From an uncultured Methanobrevibacter sp. (GTDB taxonomy: Archaea > Methanobacteriota > Methanobacteria > Methanobacteriales > Methanobacteriaceae), in NCBI GenBank assembly GCA_946611495.1, contig CAMODR010000113.1, positions 1-5,307 of the forward strand: a stretch of 5,307 bases of DNA, given 5' to 3'. Shown here one piece after another: positions 1 to 5,307 of this stretch; position 1 is the stretch's first letter, and every line of letters begins with the position of its first letter. The translations under genes and the position numbers were made by a program. The notes under the pieces are model-generated. The model did not search any database and was not told the origin of the DNA. It saw only the letters and a program-made list of their open reading frames with translations.

Positions 1-1850
1 TTTTCATTTGTTGTCTTATTATATATTTTGCTTTGAACTTCTATGGCCACAGTTTTATTGGCAATAGGATTATCATTTTCATCTCTTAACAAGACTTCCA
101 ATTTGCTTTCATTTTTATAGTATTTGGTCAAGTCATTTACAGTCATTTTTGATTCTTTTTTGCTTATTACTGGAATCTCTAAGGTTTGATTGTTGATTTG
201 TGCATAAACAACTTTAACATTTTCTTTAGGGATGTAATTAATGCTTACTGTTCCATTTTTTAGGACTTTTGTTGTAATTGTCTGCTTGGAATCTGTAAAG
301 AACTTAACATTTAAAGGCAAGTTCAAGTCTGCATTATACTCATGTGTCTCATTAGTTTCATTGTCATAGTAGTGCTTCAAGTCTACAGTCAATACATTGT
401 TGACTTCAGGGTCGATTAGGCCATTGCTTGATGTGAATGTCATCACTAACCATTTTGAAGCGTTTATCTTCCATGGTTCCCTTATGTCGCTGTGAGGTGA
501 GTAGTAATAAGGGCTGATTGTGTTTTGTCCCCACCAGCAGTATAGGACTGAAGCGTTATCGTCTAATGCAATGTCTCCGTAATAATAATTTGGAATGATG
601 TAGTTGTTAATAAGGGCACAGTTTTCCATTATGAGTTCTGTATCCTTAAAGTTGTTTGTAACGGCTCCATGGTTTCCTACATGATTTGCTTCAAAGATTG
701 TGTTGTGGACTTCAGTGATTACATGGTGTCCGCTTGGAGGTGCGAGTATTGCACCTGCATAGAATCTTGCTTCCCCTCCATAGAAATAGCTGTTGTTTAT
801 GAACATGTTTCCATGATTGCTTATTGCTCCACCAGTATAGCTTGTGTATTGGTTTAGGAAATTACAGTTGTCGATTAATGCATCTCCTAAGCTTAAGAGA
901 GCCCCTGCAGAATAAATTGCATGATTTCTGTAAAAATCAGTGTTATTTATTGTTATTGTTCCTCCTGCAGCAATTGCTCCCCCTACACCTTTTTCAGCGG
1001 TTATGAAGTTTTCCTCAAAGTATGAATTTTCTATATTTGTAACTCCAAGGCTGTAGATTCCTCCACCATACTGGATAGCGCTATTGTTGTAAAAGCTTGA
1101 ATTGATAATCTTTATTCTTCCTAAATTATTATAGATTGCCCCTCCATTATAGTTTCCATATGAATCTCTAATTGTTACATTGATTAGGGTTACTTCTCCC
1201 CCATTGTTTACTATGGCACCACCGTTTTCACTTTGGTTGCCTTCCTTAAATGCGTTTATTAGGCTTAATCCTTTTAATGTTAATTTTGCATTGGATCCTG
1301 TTAAAATTAGTTGAGCAATATTTTCCCCATCGATAATTGTGCTTGCATTAGATTCTCCGATGATAGTCAAGGTTTTATCGATAGCTATGTTTTGGTTATT
1401 TTCACCATTATATTTGCCGCTAGATAAGTAGATTGAAGTGTCGTCATCAGATTTTGACACTGCATAGCCTATGCTTTGGTATGGTTTGTCTTTAGATCCA
1501 TCTCCAGTCTCATCGCTTCCTTCTGCAGAAACGTAGATTGATTTTGATTGGCTTAATTGGTTTTTAGGGATATTTTCAATTTTGAAATTTTCATCCAAGT
1601 CTATTTCATTGATTTCATTTATTTTTAATTCACTTAAATCATTGTCTAAATTGGCTGAATTGTCATCTAATGAATAATCATTGCTTGCATTGATTTGAAT
1701 GTCATTTAATGAAAAATCAATATCGTAAGTACTTTGGTTAATATCATCAGATGTTAATTCAGAAGCACTAACTGAACTTATTAAGATAAAAGCCATTAGT
1801 AAGGTAGTGAATATTAATATAATTGAAGATATTTGTTTTTTAGTCCTAAT
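1..1850 (-). CDS. Adhesin-like surface protein with beta-helix and Ig-like repeat, N-terminal part (C-terminus outside window)
   Basis: I translated this frame codon by codon from 1850 to 3; it has no stop, giving 616 residues that run off the left edge. Residues 1-29 form a signal peptide: basic RTKK, a hydrophobic stretch (about 10-27) and a VSA cleavage site. Residues 30-103 are an Asn/Asp/Ser/Glu-rich linker. Residues about 104-437 form a right-handed parallel beta-helix, starting with SIYVSAEGSD and carrying recurring GGAI/GGGIY turns and INNSxF-like rungs every 20-25 residues. A CWWG motif (438-441) closes the helix, a linker domain with WLVMTF (467-472) follows, and an Ig-like repeat begins near 563 (TVNDLTKYYKNESKLEVLL). 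Many NxS/T sequons suggest N-glycosylation. Methanobrevibacter carries many such adhesin-like proteins, thought to act in attachment; the ligand and the cell-wall anchor cannot be seen here. The start is taken as ATT at 1850, because an in-frame TAA lies at 1856-1854 and the first ATG (1796) falls inside the signal peptide. The architecture is clear; a binding role is inferred. Confidence 0.9.
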   Translation of the reverse strand, partial: MRTKKQISSIILIFTTLLMAFILISSVSASELTSDDINQSTYDIDFSLNDIQINASNDYSLDDNSANLDNDLSELKINEINEIDLDENFKIENIPKNQLSQSKSIYVSAEGSDETGDGSKDKPYQSIGYAVSKSDDDTSIYLSSGKYNGENNQNIAIDKTLTIIGESNASTIIDGENIAQLILTGSNAKLTLKGLSLINAFKEGNQSENGGAIVNNGGEVTLINVTIRDSYGNYNGGAIYNNLGRIKIINSSFYNNSAIQYGGGIYSLGVTNIENSYFEENFITAEKGVGGAIAAGGTITINNTDFYRNHAIYSAGALLSLGDALIDNCNFLNQYTSYTGGAISNHGNMFINNSYFYGGEARFYAGAILAPPSGHHVITEVHNTIFEANHVGNHGAVTNNFKDTELIMENCALINNYIIPNYYYGDIALDDNASVLYCWWGQNTISPYYYSPHSDIREPWKINASKWLVMTFTSSNGLIDPEVNNVLTVDLKHYYDNETNETHEYNADLNLPLNVKFFTDSKQTITTKVLKNGTVSINYIPKENVKVVYAQINNQTLEIPVISKKESKMTVNDLTKYYKNESKLEVLLRDENDNPIANKTVAIEVQSKIYNKTTNE

Positions 1851-1856
1851 GGTTTA

Positions 1857-1864
1857 ACCTCCCT
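1857..1864 (-). promoter_or_regulatory. Strong Shine-Dalgarno site that places the surface-protein start at ATT (1850-1848)
   Basis: Read on the minus strand the sequence is AGGGAGGT, seven bases from the GGAGG core to ATT. GGAGGT matches the usual archaeal anti-SD complement. An in-frame TAA lies between this site and the ATT, so translation in this frame cannot begin further upstream. No ATG, GTG or TTG occurs in frame until ATG at 1796, which is 61 bases from the core, too far to be served by this SD. Confidence 0.8.
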
Positions 1865-1912
1865 TAAAATAAGTATAAATTAATTTTCTTATTATAAAAA
1901 AATTTACATTCG

Positions 1913-1920
1913 ATATATAA
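1913..1920 (-). promoter_or_regulatory. Candidate TATA box for the surface-protein gene
   Basis: The minus strand reads TTATATAT here. An archaeal TATA box about 25 bases upstream of transcription start would place the start near 1891, leaving a leader of about 40 bases that contains the SD. A second TATA-like stretch lies near 1943-1950. The surroundings are so AT-rich that such matches are expected by chance, so this is only a candidate. Confidence 0.35.
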
Positions 1921-2034
1921 TTTTAATTTTATATTTTGATATTATATATCTTTTCTTATTTTTTGTTTATAGGCTTAAAAGCTATTTTTATTAAATTTTT
2001 GGTTAATTAAGTTAATATTTATTGATTTTAGATA

Positions 2035-2111
2035 TTTTTTTAATAGTTTTTTTATTATTTTTTTATTATTTTTTTAATTATTTTTTAATAATTTTTTAAT
2101 ATTTTTAATAG
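2035..2111. repeat. Seven phased T-tracts (about 11 bp period), probable curved DNA
   Basis: Runs of five to seven T begin at 2035, 2047, 2058, 2069, 2081, 2092 and 2102, separated by short ATTA, AATTA or AATA steps. The spacings of 12, 11, 11, 12, 11 and 10 bp are close to one helical turn. A-tracts in phase with the helix are known to bend DNA, so this block between two divergent genes is predicted to be curved. It could also simply be an expanded simple repeat; the repeat is seen, the bending is inferred. Confidence 0.7.
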
Positions 2112-2205
2112 CTTTACACATTTTTTAAAAATATTAGTTTTCAAATGCTATCACAAGTTAAAATAATTATATTAAATAAATAAAAAATTAACTAAAATTT
2201 GATAT

Positions 2206-2303
2206 GATTTTTTGAAATATTTTTCATGATCTTTTAAGATTTTTTCAAGATATTTTCATGTTCTTTGCATGATTTTTTATTGAAAAATTTTTCATTTATA
2301 AGC
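2206..2303. repeat. Degenerate tandem repeat, three units of 32-33 bp
   Basis: Units start with GATTTTTT at 2206, 2238 and 2271. The first two share the pattern GATTTTTT, then A-rich bases, TATTTT, CATG and TCTTT; the third is more diverged but keeps GATTTTTT and a TTTTTCAT block. The units lie about 245-340 bp upstream of the kinase start. They may be remnants of a tandem duplication or spaced binding sites. No function can be assigned. Confidence 0.5.
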
Positions 2304-2533
2304 AAATTTTCATATAACGAATGTTAATAAAAATCATTAAATATTGGATAAATCTAAAATAATAATGTTGAATTTTTTAAAAAAATATTTTATAAGCAAT
2401 TAAATTTATTAGCTTATTTTACCAAAAGAATAAGTATTAATCTTTAGATTTTCTAATAGGTTATTATTTTAAATTATTTTATTTAATTGCTTGTTTATTT
2501 TAAAGATTATTTCAATTAACAGTTAAAAACCAG

Positions 2534-2539
2534 AAAGGA
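2534..2539 (+). promoter_or_regulatory. Ribosome binding site AAAGGA for the kinase TTG start
   Basis: AAAGGA lies nine bases before the TTG at 2549, a good distance for an SD. An ATG at 2539-2541 overlaps the SD itself, is in another frame and stops after 24 codons (TGA at 2611-2613), so it is not the kinase start. The kinase frame has no ATG between this SD and the conserved N-terminal beta-strand, which leaves TTG as the best start. Confidence 0.65.
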
Positions 2540-2548
2540 TGTATTTAT

Positions 2549-3466
2549 TTGACAAAGAAGAAAGACTTATTAGCAATAGGGCACACAGCACTGGATTATA
2601 TAATCACAGTTGATGAATTTCCAAAAGCCAACAATTCTGCTCCTATGAAAACAATGCTACACTTGAATGGGGGAGCTGCAGCTAATGTGGCTATGATTGG
2701 TGCAAGCCTTGGAATGAAAACTGGATTAGTATCTGCTGTAGGAAAGGAATTTATTGGTTCACACTATCATAATGAAATGACAAGATTAGGTGTAGACACT
2801 GAGGCTATGATAATATCTGAAACCGAAAGCACACCAACTGCATTTGTCATGACAAACAAAAATGAAGATCAAATCAGCTATTTCTATTGGGGAGCTGGAA
2901 AGGACTTCCACGATAGTGAAGTTCCAAGAGAAAAGATAAGGGAATTTAAGGCAGTTCATTTAGCAACTGGAGACCCTCATTTTAATTGCAAATCTGGAAT
3001 TGTTGCAAAGGAAGAAGAAAGGTTAGTTTCATTTGACCCAGGTCAAGACCTTGGAATGTACAGTCCTAAAAAGCTTAAGGAAGTCATTAGCAATTCAAAT
3101 ATTCTTTTTGGTAATCATCATGAAATTAAAAGAATTCAAGATTCTTTAGGTGTTGACATTAATGGATTAATGGAATTAGGTCCTGAAATCGTAGTAAAGT
3201 CATGCGGTAAGGAAGGTAGTTTCATTTATAATGTTGATGAAGGCAAAATACAAATTGATGCTATTTACAGGCCTGCAGTTGATCCTACAGGTGCTGGAGA
3301 CTCATTTAGGTCTTCTTTCATATCACAATTCATTAATGGAAAATCTTTAGAGGAATCTGCTAAGTTTGCATCATCTGTTTCATCTTTTGTAGTTGAAAAA
3401 CAAGGATGCCAAACCAATATGCCAAGTTATGAAGAGGCATATGAGAGAATGGTTGATTTCTACTAA
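2549..3466 (+). CDS. PfkB-family nucleoside kinase (MJ0406-like)
   Basis: This is a 305-residue cytoplasmic kinase of the ribokinase/PfkB family, which transfers phosphate from ATP to a sugar or nucleoside hydroxyl. It shows the N-terminal strand LLAIGHTALDYI (7-18), the substrate-side GGAAAN motif (41-46), TPTAFV (95-100), the NHHE form of the NxxE metal/phosphate motif (189-192), and the C-terminal signature DPTGAGDSF (245-253), in which Asp251 is the expected catalytic base and GAG forms the anion hole. From memory, the GHTALDYI, ATGDP (139-143), SFDPGQDL (161-168) and GCQTN (286-290) segments match the M. jannaschii nucleoside kinase MJ0406, about 302 residues long, which accepts several nucleosides. 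Nucleoside salvage is therefore likelier than ribokinase activity. Length and motifs are complete. It starts at TTG. It is transcribed alone: the gene to its left is divergent and a terminator follows. Family is secure; substrate is inferred. Confidence 0.9.
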   Translation: MTKKKDLLAIGHTALDYIITVDEFPKANNSAPMKTMLHLNGGAAANVAMIGASLGMKTGLVSAVGKEFIGSHYHNEMTRLGVDTEAMIISETESTPTAFVMTNKNEDQISYFYWGAGKDFHDSEVPREKIREFKAVHLATGDPHFNCKSGIVAKEEERLVSFDPGQDLGMYSPKKLKEVISNSNILFGNHHEIKRIQDSLGVDINGLMELGPEIVVKSCGKEGSFIYNVDEGKIQIDAIYRPAVDPTGAGDSFRSSFISQFINGKSLEESAKFASSVSSFVVEKQGCQTNMPSYEEAYERMVDFY

Positions 3467-3471
3467 ATGCT

Positions 3472-3504
3472 TAATGATTTTTTAATCATTATTTACTTTT
3501 TTTT
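3472..3504 (+). terminator. Hairpin plus T8 terminator of the kinase gene
   Basis: Five bases after the kinase stop, TAATGATT (3472-3479) and AATCATTA (3484-3491) form a perfect 8 bp stem with a TTTT loop. A short spacer and then T8 (3497-3504) follow, with more T runs beyond. Archaeal RNA polymerase stops at oligo-T tracts in the coding strand, with or without a hairpin, so this should end the kinase transcript. Confidence 0.75.
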
Positions 3505-3610
3505 AATTTTTCTTTTTAATTTTTTATACTTTTTTTTAACACTAGTTTTTTAACTTTTTTTTAATTTTTCTTTTTAATTTTTTTATACTTTTTTTAACAC
3601 TACTTTTTTA
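3495..3610. repeat. 58 bp tandem duplication of T-rich sequence, with a decayed third copy
   Basis: Positions 3495-3552 and 3553-3610 are adjacent copies of the same length. They differ only at one T-run border and at ACTAG versus ACTAC, about 55 of 58 identical. Each copy holds ACT8AA, T5CT5, TATAC and AACACTA blocks. Sequence from 3611 to about 3660 starts the same way (ACTTTTATTTAGATTTTTCTTT) but decays, suggesting an older third copy. The copies multiply the oligo-T stop signals after the kinase gene. Confidence 0.85.
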
Positions 3611-3708
3611 ACTTTTATTTAGATTTTTCTTTAAAATTTTCTTAATTTTTTAATAAAATATATTTGATAAATCTCAAAACTAGTTGATAAAAAAGGATTT
3701 TTAGCACT

Positions 3709-3724
3709 TTATTTTTAAAAATAA
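3709..3724. repeat. Perfect 16 bp palindrome TTATTTTTAAAAATAA
   Basis: The two halves are exact reverse complements. They are flanked by GCAC on the left and GC on the right and followed by T5 (3728-3732). It could act as a hairpin with a T tail or as a protein site. Palindromes made only of A and T arise easily in such AT-rich DNA, so no function is claimed. Confidence 0.45.
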
Positions 3725-3814
3725 GCATTTTTAAATCGATAACTTTATAATAAAAGAAAATGTTATATTAAACTATAAAATCAAGACCAATAGAATTAAA
3801 TTAAACTTTACTTT

Positions 3815-3832
3815 ACTAAAATGTATTTTAGT
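3815..3832. repeat. Inverted repeat ACTAAAAT-GT-ATTTTAGT upstream of the thiC-family gene
   Basis: Two exact 8 bp arms are separated by GT, about 147 bp before the ATG at 3979, and followed by a T-rich stretch. The form suits a dimeric repressor operator, or a hairpin too tight in its loop to be stable as drawn. Its distance from the likely promoter (near 3933) weakens the operator idea. Confidence 0.45.
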
Positions 3833-3932
3833 TTTTGTTTTAAAGATTTATTTTTAAAAATTTGTTTTACTTTAAAATCTTTTAAGGCATTTTTATATTG
3901 AGATTTAGATTCTTTATTTATTAAATCATTGA

Positions 3933-3940
3933 TTTTATAA
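3933..3940 (+). promoter_or_regulatory. Candidate TATA box for the thiC-family gene
   Basis: TTTTATAA here would place transcription start near 3960-3963, just upstream of the SD, giving a short leader. It sits inside the weak inverted repeat GATT...AATC (3931-3945). A second TTTTTATAA at 3952-3960 would give an almost leaderless transcript, which does not suit a gene with an SD. Base composition makes chance matches likely. Confidence 0.4.
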
Positions 3941-3966
3941 TAATCTAGCAATTTTTATAATTTATT

Positions 3967-3974
3967 GGAGAGGG
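3967..3974 (+). promoter_or_regulatory. Ribosome binding site of the thiC-family gene
   Basis: GGAGAGGG lies just before the ATG at 3979. The GGAG core (3967-3970) is eight bases from the ATG. It supports this ATG as the start. Confidence 0.7.
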
Positions 3975-3978
3975 ATTA

Positions 3979-5277
3979 ATGACACAAATAAGTGATGCAA
4001 AAAAAGGTATTTTAACCGAAGAAATGAAAACTGTAGCTAAAAAAGAAGGTGTTAGTGAAGATTTTATTTTAAAATCCGTAGCACAAGGAACTATAGTTAT
4101 TCCAAGTAATGTTAATCGTGATATTGAAGCATCTGGTATTGGTGCAGGACTTAGAACTAAAGTAAATGCAACTGTAGGTACTTCTACAGATATTGTAAAC
4201 TTTGATGAGGAAGTCTTAAAGGCACAAATTGCTATTGATCATGGTGCAGACTGTTTAATGGAATTAAGTATTGGTGGAGACTTAGATGTAATCAGAAGAA
4301 GAGTATTGGACATGTCTCCTTTACCAGTAGGTTCAGTACCTGTTTATCAAGCAGCTATTGAAAGCATTAGAAGAGATGGTTCTGTAATATACATGGATGA
4401 AGATGACTTATTCAATACCATTGAAAAACAAGCAAAAGATGGTATTGACTTTATGGCTGTTCACAGTAGTATCAACATTGAAACATTAACCAGACTTAAA
4501 AGACAAGGACGTGTAACTGGTCTTGTATCCCGTGGAGGATCATTCATGTCTGGTTGGATTGTAGAAAACGAAAAGGAAAACCCATTATACTCTAACTTTG
4601 ATTATGTATTGGAAATTGCAAAAGAACATGATGTAGTTCTTTCCCTTGCAAATGGTATGAGAGCAGGTTCCATTGCTGATTCTACTGACAGGGCTCAAAT
4701 ACAAGAATTGATTATTTTAGGAGAATTAATTGACAGATCCAGAGAAGCAGGCGTACAATGTATGATTGAAGGACCTGGTCACATTCCTATTAATGAGATT
4801 CCAACTAATGTTATGATTCAAAAGAAAATGTGTTCAAACGCTCCTTTCTATATGTTAGGACCTATTGTATGTGATGTAGCACCTGGTTACGACCATATTG
4901 TATCTGCAATTGGTGCAGCATCCTCTGCAAAAGCTGGAGCAGACTTTATCTGTTATGTAACTCCTGCTGAACACTTAGCTCTTCCATCTCCTGAAGATGT
5001 AAAAGAAGGAGTTATTGCAACTAGAATCGGTGCTTATGCTGGTGACTTAGCTAGCGGTCAAATAGATGGTTCACAAGACCTTGCTATGGCTGAAGCAAGA
5101 AAAAGATTAGATTGGGAAGCTCAATATGAATGTGCAATGTTCCCTGAAGCTGCACGTGCAAAAAGAGATGAAAGACCTCCTGAAGAAGAGGACACCTGTA
5201 CAATGTGTGGTAACTTCTGTGCAGTAAAAATCGTAAATGAATGGTTAGACCAATCTGATTCTGAGTTAATCAAATAA
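3979..5277 (+). CDS. thiC: ThiC-family radical SAM enzyme (phosphomethylpyrimidine synthase or 5-hydroxybenzimidazole synthase)
   Basis: ThiC rearranges aminoimidazole ribotide (AIR) to HMP phosphate, the thiamin pyrimidine, by radical SAM chemistry in the cytoplasm. The 432 residues are complete and match the short ThiC form; E. coli ThiC is about 630 because of an extra N-terminal domain. Visible family motifs are LRTKVNA (58-64), MELSIGGD (94-101), PVYQA (121-125), SRGG (184-187), EGPGH (264-268), APGYDH (301-306), CYVTPAEHL (325-333) and the C-terminal [4Fe-4S] cysteines C407, C410 and C414. His268 and His306 correspond to the metal-binding histidines. Some positions differ from canonical ThiC: SLGDGLRPG is SLANGMRAG (222-230), the IHAG/IHCG segment is VHSS (161-164), HAADLAKG is YAGDLASG (353-360), and the cysteines are spaced CX2CX3C rather than CX2CX4C. 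Methanogens often carry two ThiC paralogues, and the BzaF type makes 5-hydroxybenzimidazole for cobamides from the same AIR. Family membership is certain; which product it makes is open, so the symbol is provisional. Confidence 0.88.
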   Translation: MTQISDAKKGILTEEMKTVAKKEGVSEDFILKSVAQGTIVIPSNVNRDIEASGIGAGLRTKVNATVGTSTDIVNFDEEVLKAQIAIDHGADCLMELSIGGDLDVIRRRVLDMSPLPVGSVPVYQAAIESIRRDGSVIYMDEDDLFNTIEKQAKDGIDFMAVHSSINIETLTRLKRQGRVTGLVSRGGSFMSGWIVENEKENPLYSNFDYVLEIAKEHDVVLSLANGMRAGSIADSTDRAQIQELIILGELIDRSREAGVQCMIEGPGHIPINEIPTNVMIQKKMCSNAPFYMLGPIVCDVAPGYDHIVSAIGAASSAKAGADFICYVTPAEHLALPSPEDVKEGVIATRIGAYAGDLASGQIDGSQDLAMAEARKRLDWEAQYECAMFPEAARAKRDERPPEEEDTCTMCGNFCAVKIVNEWLDQSDSELIK

Positions 5278-5288
5278 GCAAACTTTTA

Positions 5289-5303
5289 AGAGTCTTCGAC
5301 TCT
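5289..5303 (+). terminator. Probable terminator hairpin after the thiC-family gene
   Basis: AGAGTC (5289-5294) and GACTCT (5298-5303) form a perfect 6 bp stem with a TTC loop, 11 bases after the TAA. It is the only GC-containing hairpin in the window's intergenic DNA. The window ends four bases later, so a T tail cannot be checked; the leftward reading has only a weak T4-like tail, and the hairpin could serve a convergent gene too. Confidence 0.55.
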
Positions 5304-5307
5304 CAAA

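Larger units (their letters stand above)
1851..2548. other. Non-coding divergent spacer between surface-protein and kinase genes
   Basis: This 698 bp spacer must hold promoters for the leftward surface-protein gene and the rightward kinase gene. It is extremely AT-rich, with T runs on the plus strand. I found no open frame with a plausible SD and no GC-rich fold that would suggest a tRNA or other structured RNA. It contains phased T-tracts (2035-2111), a degenerate tandem repeat (2206-2303) and a perfect 14 bp palindrome, TGAAAAATTTTTCA, at 2281-2294. No convincing TATA box for the kinase stands out; TTTTATAA near 2388-2395 and ATTTTAAAT near 2466-2474 are weak options. Confidence 0.75.
3467..3978. 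other. Non-coding spacer between kinase and thiC-family genes
   Basis: These 512 bp hold the kinase terminator, the 58 bp duplication, several palindromes and the promoter of the downstream gene. I saw no plausible coding frame with an SD. I looked for the conserved parts of the TPP riboswitch (CTGAGA and the ACCTGA/GGATAATGCC region) ahead of the thiC-family gene and found neither, so riboswitch control is not supported. A longer imperfect stem is possible between TTAAAGATTT (3840-3849) and AAATCTTTTAA (3875-3885). Confidence 0.75.

Noticed and set aside
669..1006. Two short plus-strand open frames (669-857 and 824-1006)
   Set aside because: Both lie antisense within the beta-helix coding region, have no SD or recognisable domain, and their composition is explained by the repeated Gly/Asn codons of the opposite strand.
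1..1796. Surface-protein start at ATG 1796
   Set aside because: It begins within the signal peptide, loses the basic RTKK end and lacks an SD at a usable distance, while ATT 1850 has a strong one.
2035..2303. CRISPR array
   Set aside because: The repeats are only 10-33 bp, degenerate and directly adjacent, with no unique spacers between constant repeats.
3611..3978. TPP riboswitch upstream of the thiC-family gene
   Set aside because: None of the conserved riboswitch segments is present, and the region is too AT-rich to form the required three-way junction.
2549..5277. Kinase and thiC-family gene as one thiamin operon, with the kinase acting as the HMP-phosphate kinase ThiD
   Set aside because: A terminator and 512 bp separate them, and the kinase carries MJ0406-type nucleoside kinase segments, not the ThiD-type motifs; the shared ribokinase fold alone is not evidence.

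Overview
This AT-rich window most likely comes from a methanogenic archaeon of the Methanobacteriales, with Methanobrevibacter the best guess. Three things point there: a secreted beta-helix protein followed by an Ig-like repeat of the 'adhesin-like protein' type, a PfkB kinase that resembles the Methanocaldococcus jannaschii nucleoside kinase MJ0406, and a short ThiC-family enzyme without the long N-terminal domain of bacterial ThiC. Long T-rich spacers and the SD/TATA-like signals fit as well. The assignment rests on recalled family features, not on a database search. Layout: positions 1-1850 hold the N-terminal 616 codons of a large cell-surface protein on the minus strand; its 3' end lies beyond the left edge. 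Its frame has no usual start codon in a sensible place, and a strong SD points to an ATT start at 1850. Positions 1851-2548 are a divergent, non-coding spacer with helically phased T-tracts and a degenerate 32-33 bp tandem repeat. Positions 2549-3466 encode the PfkB-family nucleoside kinase, which starts at TTG and is followed by a hairpin plus T8 terminator. Positions 3467-3978 are a second non-coding spacer with a near-perfect 58 bp tandem duplication and several palindromes. Positions 3979-5277 encode a ThiC-family radical SAM enzyme, with a hairpin just after its stop at the right edge. The three genes look like separate transcription units: the surface gene is divergent from the kinase, and a terminator and 512 bp separate the kinase from the ThiC homologue. 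The kinase acts in nucleoside salvage and the ThiC homologue uses a purine-pathway intermediate, but nothing in the sequence ties them into one system. The points most worth following up are the ATT start of the surface protein, and altered active-site motifs in the ThiC homologue, which leave open whether it makes thiamin pyrimidine or 5-hydroxybenzimidazole for cobamides. I see no mobile element, CRISPR array, tRNA, rRNA or clearly new multi-gene system.
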